Source of the DNA: Psychrobacter sp. P11F6 | GTDB taxonomy: Bacteria; Pseudomonadota; Gammaproteobacteria; Pseudomonadales; Moraxellaceae | Assembly: GCF_001435295.1 (NCBI RefSeq) | Contig: NZ_CM003594.1 | Coordinates: forward strand, 310,001 to 374,000 | Reading direction: 5' to 3' | DNA length: 64,000 bases | Program-made: the position numbers and the translations under genes | The notes under the pieces: model-generated | Seen by the model: only the letters and a program-made list of their open reading frames with translations | Database searches by the model: none | Told to the model about the DNA's origin: nothing | Shown here: piece after piece, positions 55,473 to 64,000 of the stretch | Numbering within the stretch: the stretch's first letter is position 1 | Layout of the letters: each line of letters begins with the position of its first letter

Positions 55473-56948
55473 ATGCTGGATGAAGCTATGCCTGACACGT
55501 CAATTCATGTGCCGACCAATATCATTTATACAGGCGTTGCTGGTACGGGGAAAACCTATCGACTGTTACAAATTGCTAAGCGATATACCGACTATCTGCC
55601 GAGAGCCGATGAGGCAGAGTTGTTGGGGCAGCTATTGCAAGAGCTTAGCTGGCGTGAAATCATATGCTTGGTACTTTTGGATTTTCAATCTAAACACCAA
55701 GACTTGGTAAAAGTGCCTGAAATCGTCAATCATGCGTTCTTTGTCGCGAAAGCCGCACAGAATGCACGTGAGAAAGGCTTAAGAAATACTGCGTGGGGAA
55801 CACTACAAGCGCATAGCCCTATAGACTCGAAGACCGTTAATGTTAAAAACCGTGCCAGCCAAGCCTATTTTGATAAAGATGAGGGCGGTGCGTGGTACTT
55901 GCTGCCAGAAAGCTTTGAGTTATTAACAGAGCTATCGCAGCAACTTGCTGAATTTCAGCAAGCGCAGCGTGATAATAGTGTCAACCAAAGCCAAGCTAAC
56001 TCAAATCAAGGTTTTAGCCAGCAGCGCTTTACCATGGTCAGCTTCCATCAAGCGTATGGCTATGAAGAGTTTGTCGAAGGCATTCGCCCTGTCATGGCAG
56101 CGTCTAATCATACAATGAATAGCTCATCTCAAATGAATTACGCCATTCAAGATGGTGCATTCTTAAAATTGTGTCAACGGGCAGCAAATGATCCAGAGCA
56201 GTGTTATGCCATCTTAATTGATGAGATCAATCGCGCCAACGTGTCACGAGTATTTGGCGAGCTACTCAGTCTAATTGAGCCAGACAAACGGGCTGGCATG
56301 ACAAATGCGATGACTGTTCATTTGGCCTATTCTGGACGGGCTTTTAGCATCCCTGCCAACATCGATATTTATGCCACGATGAACACCCAAGATCACTCGT
56401 TAGCACCACTTGATATGGCATTACGTCGGCGCTTTCGTTTTATCGAATGTCCATCGCAACCAGAATTATTACCCATCATTCATGTGCCCCAAAAATCAGA
56501 AACTGACAGTCCAGCAGCGACGGTAGATTTGGCAAAGCTATTAGCCGGTTTGAATAATCGCATTACGCAAACATTGGGAATGGAAGCGCAATTGGGTCAT
56601 GCTTTTTTATGGTCAGTAACGGATCTTGGACAATTGCAAGCGGTGTTGATTGAACAAATCATTCCGCAGTTAATGCAAGCGACGGGTGGGCAAGAGGGTA
56701 CTTTGCAATATATCTTTAGAGACGAGCAGCAGCCACTGCGAGCGCAGTTTATTCATGATAGTCATGCATTCATTAATGACAGTGTGAATGACCAAGTGAA
56801 TGCTAGTAGTCAAAATCCGCTGTTTACTGGTCAAAATGCATTTTTCGGTCAGTCTATGAGCACATCTGGCTATAAGATAAATACCGACCTCATCGCGAGG
56901 GTAGGCGAGTTTGCCAAACCCGCTGTCTATCAACGTTTATATCCATAA
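55473..56948 (+). CDS. mcrB: McrB-like AAA+ GTPase/ATPase of an McrBC-type restriction system
   Basis: A 491-residue AAA+ motor. Walker A is GVAGTGKT at 21-28, Walker B YAILIDEINR at 245-254, the McrB-type sensor MNTQDHS at 303-309 and the arginine finger LRRRF at 317-321. There is no N-terminal DNA-binding domain before Walker A, unlike E. coli McrB. Instead about 200 residues separate Walker A and B, with a helical, possibly winged-helix segment (LSWREIICLVLL, KVPEIVNH) and TAWGTLQAH. This insertion probably supplies target recognition. FVEGIRPVM is the usual McrB motif. The start may be five codons later, where GGA is well placed. It is followed by mcrC in 11 bases. Confidence 0.88.
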   Translation: MLDEAMPDTSIHVPTNIIYTGVAGTGKTYRLLQIAKRYTDYLPRADEAELLGQLLQELSWREIICLVLLDFQSKHQDLVKVPEIVNHAFFVAKAAQNAREKGLRNTAWGTLQAHSPIDSKTVNVKNRASQAYFDKDEGGAWYLLPESFELLTELSQQLAEFQQAQRDNSVNQSQANSNQGFSQQRFTMVSFHQAYGYEEFVEGIRPVMAASNHTMNSSSQMNYAIQDGAFLKLCQRAANDPEQCYAILIDEINRANVSRVFGELLSLIEPDKRAGMTNAMTVHLAYSGRAFSIPANIDIYATMNTQDHSLAPLDMALRRRFRFIECPSQPELLPIIHVPQKSETDSPAATVDLAKLLAGLNNRITQTLGMEAQLGHAFLWSVTDLGQLQAVLIEQIIPQLMQATGGQEGTLQYIFRDEQQPLRAQFIHDSHAFINDSVNDQVNASSQNPLFTGQNAFFGQSMSTSGYKINTDLIARVGEFAKPAVYQRLYP

Positions 56949-56959
56949 GGTACTCAGCG

Positions 56960-58555
56960 TTGATAAATAATAGCTTTAGTCATAAAGTCATAGCCAATAA
57001 TATTGATAGTGCTAACGTTAATGCGTTTGATGTAAATACCATCACTGTGTTTGAACACCAGCGTTTAACAGTGCATGACTTCTTACGGGTATCTGATTTC
57101 CATTGGTTGATGGCGCAAGAGTTTGCGGTCTTTAGCATTAAGCGCAGACAAGGACAGTGGCAGTTAAAAGTCGGACATTATATAGGGATTATTTTACTGC
57201 CTAGCGGCATGACGCTTGAGATTTTACCCAAACTCGTGGCAAAAACTTCTAGGGCTCAAGTCGCGCAGCAATCATACCTTTCACAGAATGCCAGTCGTCG
57301 CCATGCCAGTCATCGCCCCGATATCAGGCAAACTCGCCAATGGGTGCAGGACATGCTATCGGATTTGACCAATAGCAGTCATGCCAAAAACAAGCTACCC
57401 AATACAAAAAATCTAGGTCAATTTAGCAGTCAATTGTCGCCGCTATCGATAGCTGTACTGCCATTGTCAGATTGGCTTATCATGCAGTTTTTGCAGCGGC
57501 TGGCACATTATCGACCAAGCAAACACTATCAGACGCAGGTCGATAATCAAGCATCGCTACAAGGTCGACTGCTCATCAAAGAACAATTGCGCCACAACAG
57601 CATGCAGCCGCATAAGTTTGTCTGTGAGAGCAGTATACTGAGCCAAGACATGCTAGGTAATCGGCTGATTAAGAGCACGTTGGTTTTGATGACACCTTTA
57701 TTTTTTCAATCAACGCTATCGAAAGCAGATGCGCCTAAATTTTTGCAGGCTTGGCAGCGAGTAGCGGCGTTGAGTTATCAAGAGCTGACACAGTTAGAGT
57801 CGATATACAAGCAAGCAAAGCGTCAGTTAGCCGCTCAACCGCTTCGAGCACCGCAACTACAAGCTGCTCAGCAGTTGTTAGATATGGCTTATTGGTTACT
57901 AAGGCAGTCCAATGTGGCAACAGGTAATGGTATTGCGCCAAAACAACCCTTCAAGCAAAATCTGTCCTCTCCGCGTTTATGCTTGCTGATTGATATGAAT
58001 CAAGCCTTTGAGCAATGGGCAAGCCTGCGCATAGCCTCGATGTTTCAGCAAGTGAGTCAACAATATCAGCCGTTATATCAAACGCAAAGTATCTGGCTAA
58101 CGGATGCAGAAGGGCGCGCATGTCTGTCTATACGACCTGATTTGCTCATATATAAAACTGATGCTAATGATAATTGTCAAAATCAGAGTAGCACTGAGGT
58201 TATTAAAGCTAGAGAAAAAGGTCACTATAGTCATGTCATTGATATTAAATGGAAGCATTTATCGCAGACAGCCAGCATTAGTGCCAGTGATGCTTATCAA
58301 CTGATGAGTTACGCTCAGGCCTATCAAGCAGGGCAGGTGTGGCTGGTTTATCCAGTACAAGATAATGAGCGGTTACCAGTTGTGCTCAGCCAACAAGTGC
58401 ATGATTATAAAAAAACTGATGGTGCTAACAACCATGATAAGAGCCATAATATTGCTGGTGAAAAAGTGAGTCCTGCGCCATTGTGGCTCGTACCCTTCAA
58501 TGTTCTGACTGGTAAGATAAACGGCGGCTTGCTTCCTGATAGGAATAGAGTATAA
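56960..58555 (+). CDS. mcrC: McrC-like nuclease subunit of an McrBC-type restriction system
   Basis: A 531-residue partner of McrB. The N-terminal domain (VFEHQRLTVHDFLRVSDF, GIILLPSGMTLEILPKL) binds the motor, and the C-terminal PD-(D/E)xK nuclease shows E351 (FEQW), D393 (RPDLL) and D428/K430 (VIDIKWK), then DAYQLMSYA. The start appears to be TTG with AAGG about nine bases upstream, 11 bases after mcrB; the next in-frame ATG is 50 codons in, after conserved residues. About 60 residues (95-155) form a polar low-complexity insertion. McrBC cuts modified DNA after GTP-driven translocation; the target modification here is unknown. Confidence 0.88.
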   Translation: MINNSFSHKVIANNIDSANVNAFDVNTITVFEHQRLTVHDFLRVSDFHWLMAQEFAVFSIKRRQGQWQLKVGHYIGIILLPSGMTLEILPKLVAKTSRAQVAQQSYLSQNASRRHASHRPDIRQTRQWVQDMLSDLTNSSHAKNKLPNTKNLGQFSSQLSPLSIAVLPLSDWLIMQFLQRLAHYRPSKHYQTQVDNQASLQGRLLIKEQLRHNSMQPHKFVCESSILSQDMLGNRLIKSTLVLMTPLFFQSTLSKADAPKFLQAWQRVAALSYQELTQLESIYKQAKRQLAAQPLRAPQLQAAQQLLDMAYWLLRQSNVATGNGIAPKQPFKQNLSSPRLCLLIDMNQAFEQWASLRIASMFQQVSQQYQPLYQTQSIWLTDAEGRACLSIRPDLLIYKTDANDNCQNQSSTEVIKAREKGHYSHVIDIKWKHLSQTASISASDAYQLMSYAQAYQAGQVWLVYPVQDNERLPVVLSQQVHDYKKTDGANNHDKSHNIAGEKVSPAPLWLVPFNVLTGKINGGLLPDRNRV

Positions 58556-58682
58556 TGAGCGCTGTCGATGAGTAAGTGGCACTGAGCATCGTGGAGAAAA
58601 GGATTTGTCATAGTGGTTTTTATGATAAATGGGCATTTTTTAAGTAATTTAGCAGTTTTTTTAAATTAATTAAAAATAGGTG

Positions 58683-58711
58683 TTGACACCATCGGCTTTT
58701 CCCCTTAATAT
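58683..58711 (+). promoter_or_regulatory. Strong sigma-70 promoter of the tRNA cluster
   Basis: A perfect -35 TTGACA (58683-58688) and -10 TAATAT (58706-58711) with a 17-base spacer, about 88 bases upstream of tRNA-Pro. Confidence 0.88.
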
Positions 58712-58798
58712 GTGCACCTCGATAGCAAGGAACGTTAACAAGTTAGTGGCATTGCCAACAACGAGTTAATCAACAAGCTATCGTGATAATAGAAATTT

Positions 58799-58875
<77 letters not shown>

Positions 58876-58886
58876 TCTATTTTTAA

Positions 58887-58908
58887 GAGCCTTACAGGCT
58901 TTTTTTTA
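58887..58908 (+). terminator. Possible terminator after tRNA-Pro
   Basis: A small AGCC/GGCT stem with a four- to five-base loop and eight T. It may end some of the tRNA-Pro transcripts before tRNA-Arg. Confidence 0.5.
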
Positions 58909-58971
58909 TGTATAATGGTTTAGTTTCTGATATATTTAAAACTTGCTTTAGTATATAAAAGTCCTCTAAGA

Positions 58972-59048
58972 GCGCCTGTAGCTCAGCTGGATAGAGCATC
59001 TCCCTTCTAAGGAGGTGGCCGCAGGTTCGAATCCTGCCAGGCGCACCA
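58972..59048 (+). tRNA. tRNA-Arg (anticodon TCT)
   Basis: A 77-base cloverleaf with encoded CCA. Acceptor GCGCCTG pairs with CAGGCGC; the anticodon loop is CTTCTAA with anticodon TCT (reads AGA/AGG); the T-loop is TTCGAAT. Confidence 0.97.
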
Positions 59049-59086
59049 TTTAGCCTGAAAATCTTGCCTCATCAGGCAATAGTTAT

Positions 59087-59163
59087 GGCGGTTGTAGCTC
59101 AGTTGGTAGAGCCCCGGGTTGTGATCTCGGTTGTCGTGGGTTCGAGTCCCATCAGTCGCCCCA
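59087..59163 (+). tRNA. tRNA-His (anticodon GTG)
   Basis: A 77-base cloverleaf with encoded CCA, including the extra G at position -1 that pairs with C73 and is specific to tRNA-His. The anticodon loop is TTGTGAT with GTG; the T-loop is TTCGAGT. The acceptor stem has two G-U pairs. Confidence 0.96.
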
Positions 59164-59695
59164 TATTTTATTCTGCATTATCCTCTTCTTGCTTTACCTC
59201 ATCATAAAAACCTTATTCTAAATAATAATACTTGCCATTTTTGGCTTTTTTTTGTGCCTGTATGATTGGTTTTAACCTATCTTACCCCCTGCGATTAAAA
59301 TTTGTAGACTCATCAGCCCTTTGATTGTCTATTGATTTACTGGCCTTTTGTCTCATTTATTTTTATTATAGGTTCTCTTTTTAGACGCTCGCTATCTCTG
59401 TACGTGCCTTAAACCTGCTTTGTTATTCTTTAATCGCCTTTATATAGGATAACAAAATATAGAATAACAAAGGCAACGCTTTTAGTGATGCATCATGATA
59501 AGGTCTTAAAGCCCGTTGATATATTAGGCCATCCATTAAGAAGTGATTCATTGAAGATGATACGAGTGTTAAGAAAACCAAAGATCAGTTAAAAAATATA
59601 TTGAATAGATTAAGTAAGCCTAAGACCGTAGTAGGGATGTGAGTGTTTGTCTGAGATGCGCTGCTATGGATCTTATATTATTGAGGAAGTGATTG
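59164..59695. other. Intergenic region between tRNA-His and the AraC gene
   Basis: About 530 AT-rich bases. GCCA/TGGC with a T loop followed by nine T near 59233-59254 may end the tRNA transcript. The word ATAGGATAACAAAATATAG is followed by a near copy AGAATAACAAAGG around 59443-59471. No gene recognised. Confidence 0.4.
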
Positions 59696-60631
59696 ATGGA
59701 CGCATTGAGCGTATTGCTACAAAACGTGCATTTGTTTGAAACCAAGTATTATCGTTTGAATGGGACTGGTAATTGGTCTTATTCCATTACTAGACAAGAT
59801 ACGATTTTGTTTTATTTAGTGATGTCTGGAAGCTTTTGTATCGATGTCGGCAATGGTTTGCGACAGGCGCACGCAGGCGATATGATTATGATTCCCAGTG
59901 CCCATAAGCATGTGAGCTATGCTTTAGATCATAATGGTGACGATGCGCTACCGCTAGATGAGTTGCTGACGCATTGTAAAGAAAACACCCTTGATATCGA
60001 TGGCAACGGTGATCCTAACTCGTCTCTGATATTGATTGAATGCAAGTATGATAAAGAAATGATACGTCCTTTGTTGTCTGTGCTGCCTGCGATTTTGCCT
60101 GAAATCAATGATGAGTCTGACGGTAGGTTTGAGGTCATTGATGTTGAGATTAAGCTGCTGACCTTAGAAGCCGAGCGTGAGCGCATGGGCAAGACCGCAA
60201 TCATCAATCATTGGGCAAGTATTATGATGATTGAATGTTTGCGGGTTTATATTGAAAGTTTGCCTGAGGCCACAGAAAACTGGCTAAAAGCCATGAAAGA
60301 CCCGTTTTTGACCAAGGCGTTAGCAGCAATGCATCAAGCGCCCAATCAAAACTGGACCATTCATAAGCTGGCTGAAGTCGCAGGAATGTCACGCTCAAGC
60401 TTTGCGCAGCGCTTTAAAGATACAGTTGGTATGCCGCCGTTGACCTATCTCATTGATTATCGCTTGCGCTTGGCGGCCCGTTATCTACGCTTGCAGCAAA
60501 ACAGTATTGGCCGTATCAGTGAGTTGGTTGGCTATGCGTCAGACTCGACCTTTAGTCAAGCATTTAAGCGCGTTTATGGGGTATCACCAAAAGCCTATCG
60601 CCAACAATATCAACAAGAAAACATCGCATAA
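59696..60631 (+). CDS. AraC family transcriptional regulator
   Basis: A 311-residue regulator with an N-terminal cupin-like sensor domain (about 1-195; SGSFCIDVGNGLRQAHAGDMIMIPSAHKH) and a C-terminal double HTH (NWTIHKLAEVAGMSRSSFAQRFKDTVGMPPLTYLIDYRLRLAARYL, then GYASDSTFSQAFKRVYGVSPKAYR). The architecture matches cupin_6-type AraC regulators. The ATG after GAGGAAG is used; a TTG just before it is in frame. The inducer and targets cannot be told, since no neighbour is an obvious target. Confidence 0.93.
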   Translation: MDALSVLLQNVHLFETKYYRLNGTGNWSYSITRQDTILFYLVMSGSFCIDVGNGLRQAHAGDMIMIPSAHKHVSYALDHNGDDALPLDELLTHCKENTLDIDGNGDPNSSLILIECKYDKEMIRPLLSVLPAILPEINDESDGRFEVIDVEIKLLTLEAERERMGKTAIINHWASIMMIECLRVYIESLPEATENWLKAMKDPFLTKALAAMHQAPNQNWTIHKLAEVAGMSRSSFAQRFKDTVGMPPLTYLIDYRLRLAARYLRLQQNSIGRISELVGYASDSTFSQAFKRVYGVSPKAYRQQYQQENIA

Positions 60632-60650
60632 CGTATCGTTAATACACCAT

Positions 60651-60691
60651 AAAAGCGTTAAGGTTGCCATTAGGCCCTTAACGCTTTTTTG
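60651..60691 (+). terminator. Terminator after the AraC gene
   Basis: AAAAGCGTTAAGG pairs with CCTTAACGCTTTTTT around a 13-base loop, starting about 20 bases after the stop. Confidence 0.9.
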
Positions 60692-60922
60692 TTTTCTCAT
60701 AGTGAAGTATGAGACTTTTATGAAGATATTTCGTCTATGGTTAAAAGGTGTCGACACGGAGTATTTTGACGATGGACAGCTGACAATGTGCTTGTGTTCA
60801 GGTACTATGGAATAATGAGTCATTTAGGCGCAAACGCTTGTTTTTAGCGTAAGATATGTCACTGTATGGTGGTCAGATCGTTTGTTCTAAATGATATTTA
60901 TTTTTGCTGCTGATGGTATGTT

Positions 60923-61978
60923 ATGACTGAACCGACCGCAAAGCCACGCGCAGGAGCCAATAGCCAACAAGGCTCAGCTATGTCCGCTAAAAAACAAAGC
61001 GATATGAATCTAAGCAACGTCAAGCATGGTCGAAAAGACAAGACGGGTGCGACACCTGACAAAGCGATGTTATTGGCACTGTTTACGCTGCCAGATATTG
61101 AAGAGGTAGGTGTTAAAGAGACAGTTGTCAAAGGCGCAGCTGATGAGTTATCTAGTACCCATAGCGCGGTGCAACAATCTGCTGCTAGCGAGATGAATAT
61201 TGCCGAGCAGCGTGTGGCACTGTATCGTACCCAGCATGAGCGTACGCGATTATTATATATGGCATCCGCTGCCACGCGACCTACTTATTTGGTACAAACG
61301 CTCAAATCACAATTCGCAGAACATCAGCAATACTTGCTGGCACAGCAGCTTGATAAACGCGGCTTGATGGATACCGATGGATTAGAGCGTCTTTGGCAGC
61401 AGCTGCATGTGGTCGATGACATCATCGCTGATATTGTCCGTCATATGCCAGCTCAGCAGCCAGCAGGTTGGCAATTGACTACTCAAGATGGGCGAAATCC
61501 GCTATGCTTTGCCACCGTTGGCAAATTAAAGAACAGTAAGCCTATTCGTGATCAAGGTAGTCTAAATAGCTATGTACTTGGGCACTTCGGCGTGAGTAGT
61601 TTTACCTATGACCGCGGCTATTATATTGGACATGTCGTTGGCTACTTATTCAGCTGTTATTTTTGTGCCCATCTATCTATTAGCTATGGTGTTACGGCAC
61701 TTGGTCCGCAGGTTATAGCTGATTACGATTACGCCAGTCTTGAGACGCCATATATGGTTAGACTGCTACAAGGGCTGGATGGCTACTGTAAAAAACGTAT
61801 TTATCAATTGGCAGTTATCTGTGCACGATTGAGTGTCTTTGCCAGTGACAAGCGTATCGAGAGAATGCTCATTGCTGAGGTCAACGACTTCGATAAAAAA
61901 CTGCAGCAGCAGCACTTAGATGTTTTGTTATTGCAAGGTTTGATGCCAGACAGTAGCGATTCTACGCCGCTTTTTTAA
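60923..61978 (+). CDS. Hypothetical protein upstream of gspF
   Basis: A 351-residue soluble protein with no signal peptide and no family recognised. The first 95 residues are polar and low in complexity (Ala, Lys, Ser). The rest is largely helical, with VALYRTQHERTRLLYMASAATRPTYLVQTLKSQF, a segment HVVGYLFSCYFCAHLSISYGV that is hydrophobic and Cys-containing, and a basic region at 290-320. A second possible start is the ATG at codon 20. It precedes gspF by 81 bases on the same strand, but nothing in it suggests a secretion role. Confidence 0.75.
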   Translation: MTEPTAKPRAGANSQQGSAMSAKKQSDMNLSNVKHGRKDKTGATPDKAMLLALFTLPDIEEVGVKETVVKGAADELSSTHSAVQQSAASEMNIAEQRVALYRTQHERTRLLYMASAATRPTYLVQTLKSQFAEHQQYLLAQQLDKRGLMDTDGLERLWQQLHVVDDIIADIVRHMPAQQPAGWQLTTQDGRNPLCFATVGKLKNSKPIRDQGSLNSYVLGHFGVSSFTYDRGYYIGHVVGYLFSCYFCAHLSISYGVTALGPQVIADYDYASLETPYMVRLLQGLDGYCKKRIYQLAVICARLSVFASDKRIERMLIAEVNDFDKKLQQQHLDVLLLQGLMPDSSDSTPLF

Positions 61979-62059
61979 GCCATTTAATCTCGATAGACCG
62001 CCTTTATAAGTCCTTGTTTATTACCTTTTATTATTGATCACTTTAGGATATTCGCTGCT

Positions 62060-63262
62060 ATGCCCGCTTATCATTATAAAGCGTTAGATGACCATGGCAG
62101 TGTGCAAAAAGGCTTGCTCGAAGGCGATTCTGCGCGGCAAGTTCGCCAGCAGCTGCGTGATAAACAATGGACGCCCGTTGAAGTCAGTGCCGTCAATGAT
62201 AGACAAAACCAGAATAAAAACCGCTATAAAAAACCGTCTGCTTACGAGTTAGCATTGCTGACCCGTCAATTATCGGTATTATTGGCAGCGGGTATTCCGT
62301 TAGAGGAAACGCTTGCCGCCGTCGCCAAACAGTCACCAAAAAATCACATTAAATCTCTCATGCTTGCCGTGCGCTCTCATGTATTAGAAGGTTTGAGCTT
62401 GGCGCGAGCATTGCAGCAAGCCGCCAGTTTTCCACCACTATATATCGCGACCATTGCGGCAGGGGAAAAGTCAGGTCACTTGGATTTAATCTTGAACCAG
62501 TTGGCAGATTACACCGAAAACCGCTTTGCATTGCAAAAGAAAATCCAAGGCGCAATGGTTTATCCGATTGTGCTGATGGTGATGGCAATTGGCGTTATTA
62601 TGGGTTTGATGAGTTTTGTGGTGCCCAAAATTGTCAAAGTGTTTGAGCAGTCTGAACAGGCATTGCCGCTGATTACCCAAATTGTTCTTAGCCTATCTAA
62701 TCTTATTACGCAGTGGTGGTGGCTGATGCTGCTAGTATTGGCCGGAACAGCGTTTTTGTTTTATCGTTTTGCGCAGACGCAAGCGGGTAAGTTAGCGATA
62801 GACAGCATCGTGCTAAGACTGCCGATATTGGCGCGGTTATCAAAAGGGCTGAATGCAGCACGTTTTGCCAGTACATTGGCGATATTGGTACGCTCAGGGG
62901 TGCCGTTGATTGAGGCATTGCATATTGGTGCGGCGGTGACGACCAATTTACACATTCAAAAAACCATCATCACTGCAGCTGATAGGGTGACGGAAGGCTC
63001 AAGTTTATCGAGTCAATTAGAAAAGTCTATCTACTTTCCGCCGATGATGGTGCAAATGATTAAAAGTGGCGAAAACTCAGGTGAGCTTGAAAACATGCTC
63101 AGCCGCGCCGCCAATATGCAGGAAGCAGAAGCCACCAACTTTATCAGTACCTTATTGTCGCTACTTGAGCCGTTGATGCTAGTGCTGATGGGCGTGGTAG
63201 TGATGATTATCGTAATGGCAGTGATGCTGCCGATTGTCAATATGAATGATCTGGCAGGATAA
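62060..63262 (+). CDS. gspF: Type II secretion inner-membrane protein GspF
   Basis: The polytopic platform protein of type II secretion, 400 residues. It begins MPAYHYKALDDHGSVQKGLLEG and has two T2SSF domains. The first carries LALLTRQLSVLLAAGIPLEETL and EGLSLARAL, the second LNAARFASTLAILVRSGVPLIEAL and ERSE-like KSGENSGELENML. Three membrane helices lie at about 169-195, 219-237 and 372-394. It should partner with the GspE encoded at 52.1 kb. The length and motifs fit GspF better than PilC. Confidence 0.92.
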   Translation: MPAYHYKALDDHGSVQKGLLEGDSARQVRQQLRDKQWTPVEVSAVNDRQNQNKNRYKKPSAYELALLTRQLSVLLAAGIPLEETLAAVAKQSPKNHIKSLMLAVRSHVLEGLSLARALQQAASFPPLYIATIAAGEKSGHLDLILNQLADYTENRFALQKKIQGAMVYPIVLMVMAIGVIMGLMSFVVPKIVKVFEQSEQALPLITQIVLSLSNLITQWWWLMLLVLAGTAFLFYRFAQTQAGKLAIDSIVLRLPILARLSKGLNAARFASTLAILVRSGVPLIEALHIGAAVTTNLHIQKTIITAADRVTEGSSLSSQLEKSIYFPPMMVQMIKSGENSGELENMLSRAANMQEAEATNFISTLLSLLEPLMLVLMGVVVMIIVMAVMLPIVNMNDLAG

Positions 63263-63629
63263 TGAGCACTTAAGCCTTCTGAGCTTGTGTGCCTCCCGCT
63301 CACATTTCTATTGTAGCCATCTTACTAAATATTACGCTAGCTTTCTTAAGATTTGCTTACTGTTGTAGATTGTTGACTGAGTCACGTTTTTATTAGGGTA
63401 AAGCCAGCCATCAAGCTATAGTAAGCGTCAGTCAAAAGTTATCCTTATAAATAGAGTCGGTTCAAGATAATTTAGATACAAGGAAGGTGAGTGAAAGTAC
63501 TACACATAGTAGACTGAGCGAGCCTGACACAGTATCTAATTTATATAGGAACGACTATATTACTCGTCATGCTGTGCTTCAGTATTGATGCTTATAAAAG
63601 TCAAGGTTCATAACAATATACTTGCGGTG
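63263..63629. other. Intergenic region after gspF
   Basis: No gene. It holds the family A repeat and precedes the family B repeat. No terminator for gspF was recognised. Confidence 0.35.
63452..63559. repeat. Family A MITE-like repeat, copy 3
   Basis: Homologous to 10701-10808 and 28380-28487: GGTTCAAGATAATTTAGATAC at the left, AAGGAAGG, AAGTACTACA, TAGTAGACT, GCGAGCCTGACAC and TTATATAGGAACGACTATA at the right. It is closest to copy 1 over most of its length. It lies 70 bases before a complete family B element. Confidence 0.75.
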
Positions 63630-63805
63630 CTAGGGCGTGTCCTTATTTTAAAAATGGTGATAAAAATGAGATAAATTGCCGTCAAACAAGGAAAGTAGCG
63701 CAAATAATATCGAGATATTAAGAAACTATTTGACGATGTTTGGCAAAATTTAGCTATTTTTAGGCCATTTAGAAAGTAAACGATTGAATTGAGGACACGC
63801 CCTAG
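63630..63805. repeat. Family B MITE-like repeat, complete copy (176 bp)
   Basis: Bounded by perfect 14-bp terminal inverted repeats, CTAGGGCGTGTCCT and AGGACACGCCCTAG. The interior is AT-rich and has no open frame of note. It matches 32702-32896 in inverted orientation and the remnants at 19675-19735 and 26047-26099. The TA inside the CTAG ends would fit a TA target duplication, as made by several IS families, but this is only suggestive. No transposase in the window. Confidence 0.85.
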
Positions 63806-63966
63806 ATAAAAATAAAATCATGGTTTATAGTGATAATCGTTTCAGTGCTCATTAATACGCCGATCATTAATGTTATTTGAACGCCACTTTTCCTATTTAC
63901 ATCACCCTGATGCCAAAAGCGATGACAAAAGCGATGACTATAATTGACAAAATTCAAGTAACTACT

Positions 63967-64000
63967 ATGCCAATAAGTGCTATGAGTGACAACAAGCCAG
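63967..64000 (+). CDS. Possible start of the next gene (partial)
   Basis: ATG CCA ATA AGT GCT ATG AGT is open to the window end, with two in-frame start codons (63967 and 63982). No ribosome-binding site is evident, and too little is present to identify a product. Confidence 0.2.
   Translation, partial: MPISAMSDNKP

Noticed and set aside
60720..60815. 31-codon frame MKIFRLWLKGVDTEYF... after the AraC terminator
   Set aside because: Very short, no ribosome-binding site, directly after a terminator, and no recognisable family.

Overview
The window looks like chromosome of a Moraxellaceae bacterium, most probably Psychrobacter. This is inferred from gene content and recognisable protein sequences: a lysA-dapF-xerC cluster behind an LptM lipoprotein, a wax ester synthase/DGAT, type II secretion genes scattered instead of in one operon, long Moraxellaceae-style versions of Dxs and NadD, and moderate base composition. 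No 16S rRNA or other strict taxonomic marker is present. Most of the window is ordinary core chromosome; the accessory parts are small and sharply bounded.

Layout. 1-4.1 kb: purL. 4.6-6.2 kb: an AT-rich two-gene insert encoding a Panacea-domain antitoxin and a RelA/SpoT-domain (toxSAS-like) toxin. 6.3-11.7 kb: a 57-residue protein, threonine catabolism (tdh, kbl), an unusual PdxJ, a lipoprotein amidase and a MOSC protein. 11.9-17.2 kb: nadD-rsfS and ackA-pta. 17.9-21.9 kb: lptM, lysA, dapF, xerC. 21.9-28.2 kb: a nitrilase-family amidase, rpoN, hpf, thiS, a DUF423 protein, rpoH and a TusA-like protein. 28.7-34.4 kb: bepA, yqeY, rpsU, two lipoproteins (one a c-type cytochrome), tsaD, crcB. 35-40 kb: two small exported proteins, a MetR-like regulator and a polyamine-type ABC transporter without its binding protein. 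40.5-52 kb: carbonic anhydrase, glyoxalase, MscS channel, cytochrome c', hemF-ribA, dxs, suhB, WS/DGAT, thiG. 52-64 kb: gspE, a secreted RidA, a DUF4442 protein, an McrBC-type restriction pair, three tRNAs (Pro, Arg, His), an AraC regulator, an unknown protein, gspF.

The most interesting material is (i) the Panacea/toxSAS locus, with a strong ribosome-binding site on the antitoxin and none visible on the toxin; (ii) an McrBC pair directly upstream of the tRNA cluster, whose McrB has no N-terminal DNA-binding domain and carries a long insertion between Walker A and Walker B; and (iii) two families of short non-coding repeats with terminal inverted repeats (MITE-like). Family A is about 108 bp with three copies. 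Family B is about 176-195 bp with two full copies, one truncated remnant and one 53-bp minimal copy. Both families occur side by side at 63.45-63.81 kb. A probable recent nonsense mutation in a small Spy-like protein and a few unannotated small proteins are also recorded.

All calls rest on reading the sequence and recalled family knowledge; no database search was possible.
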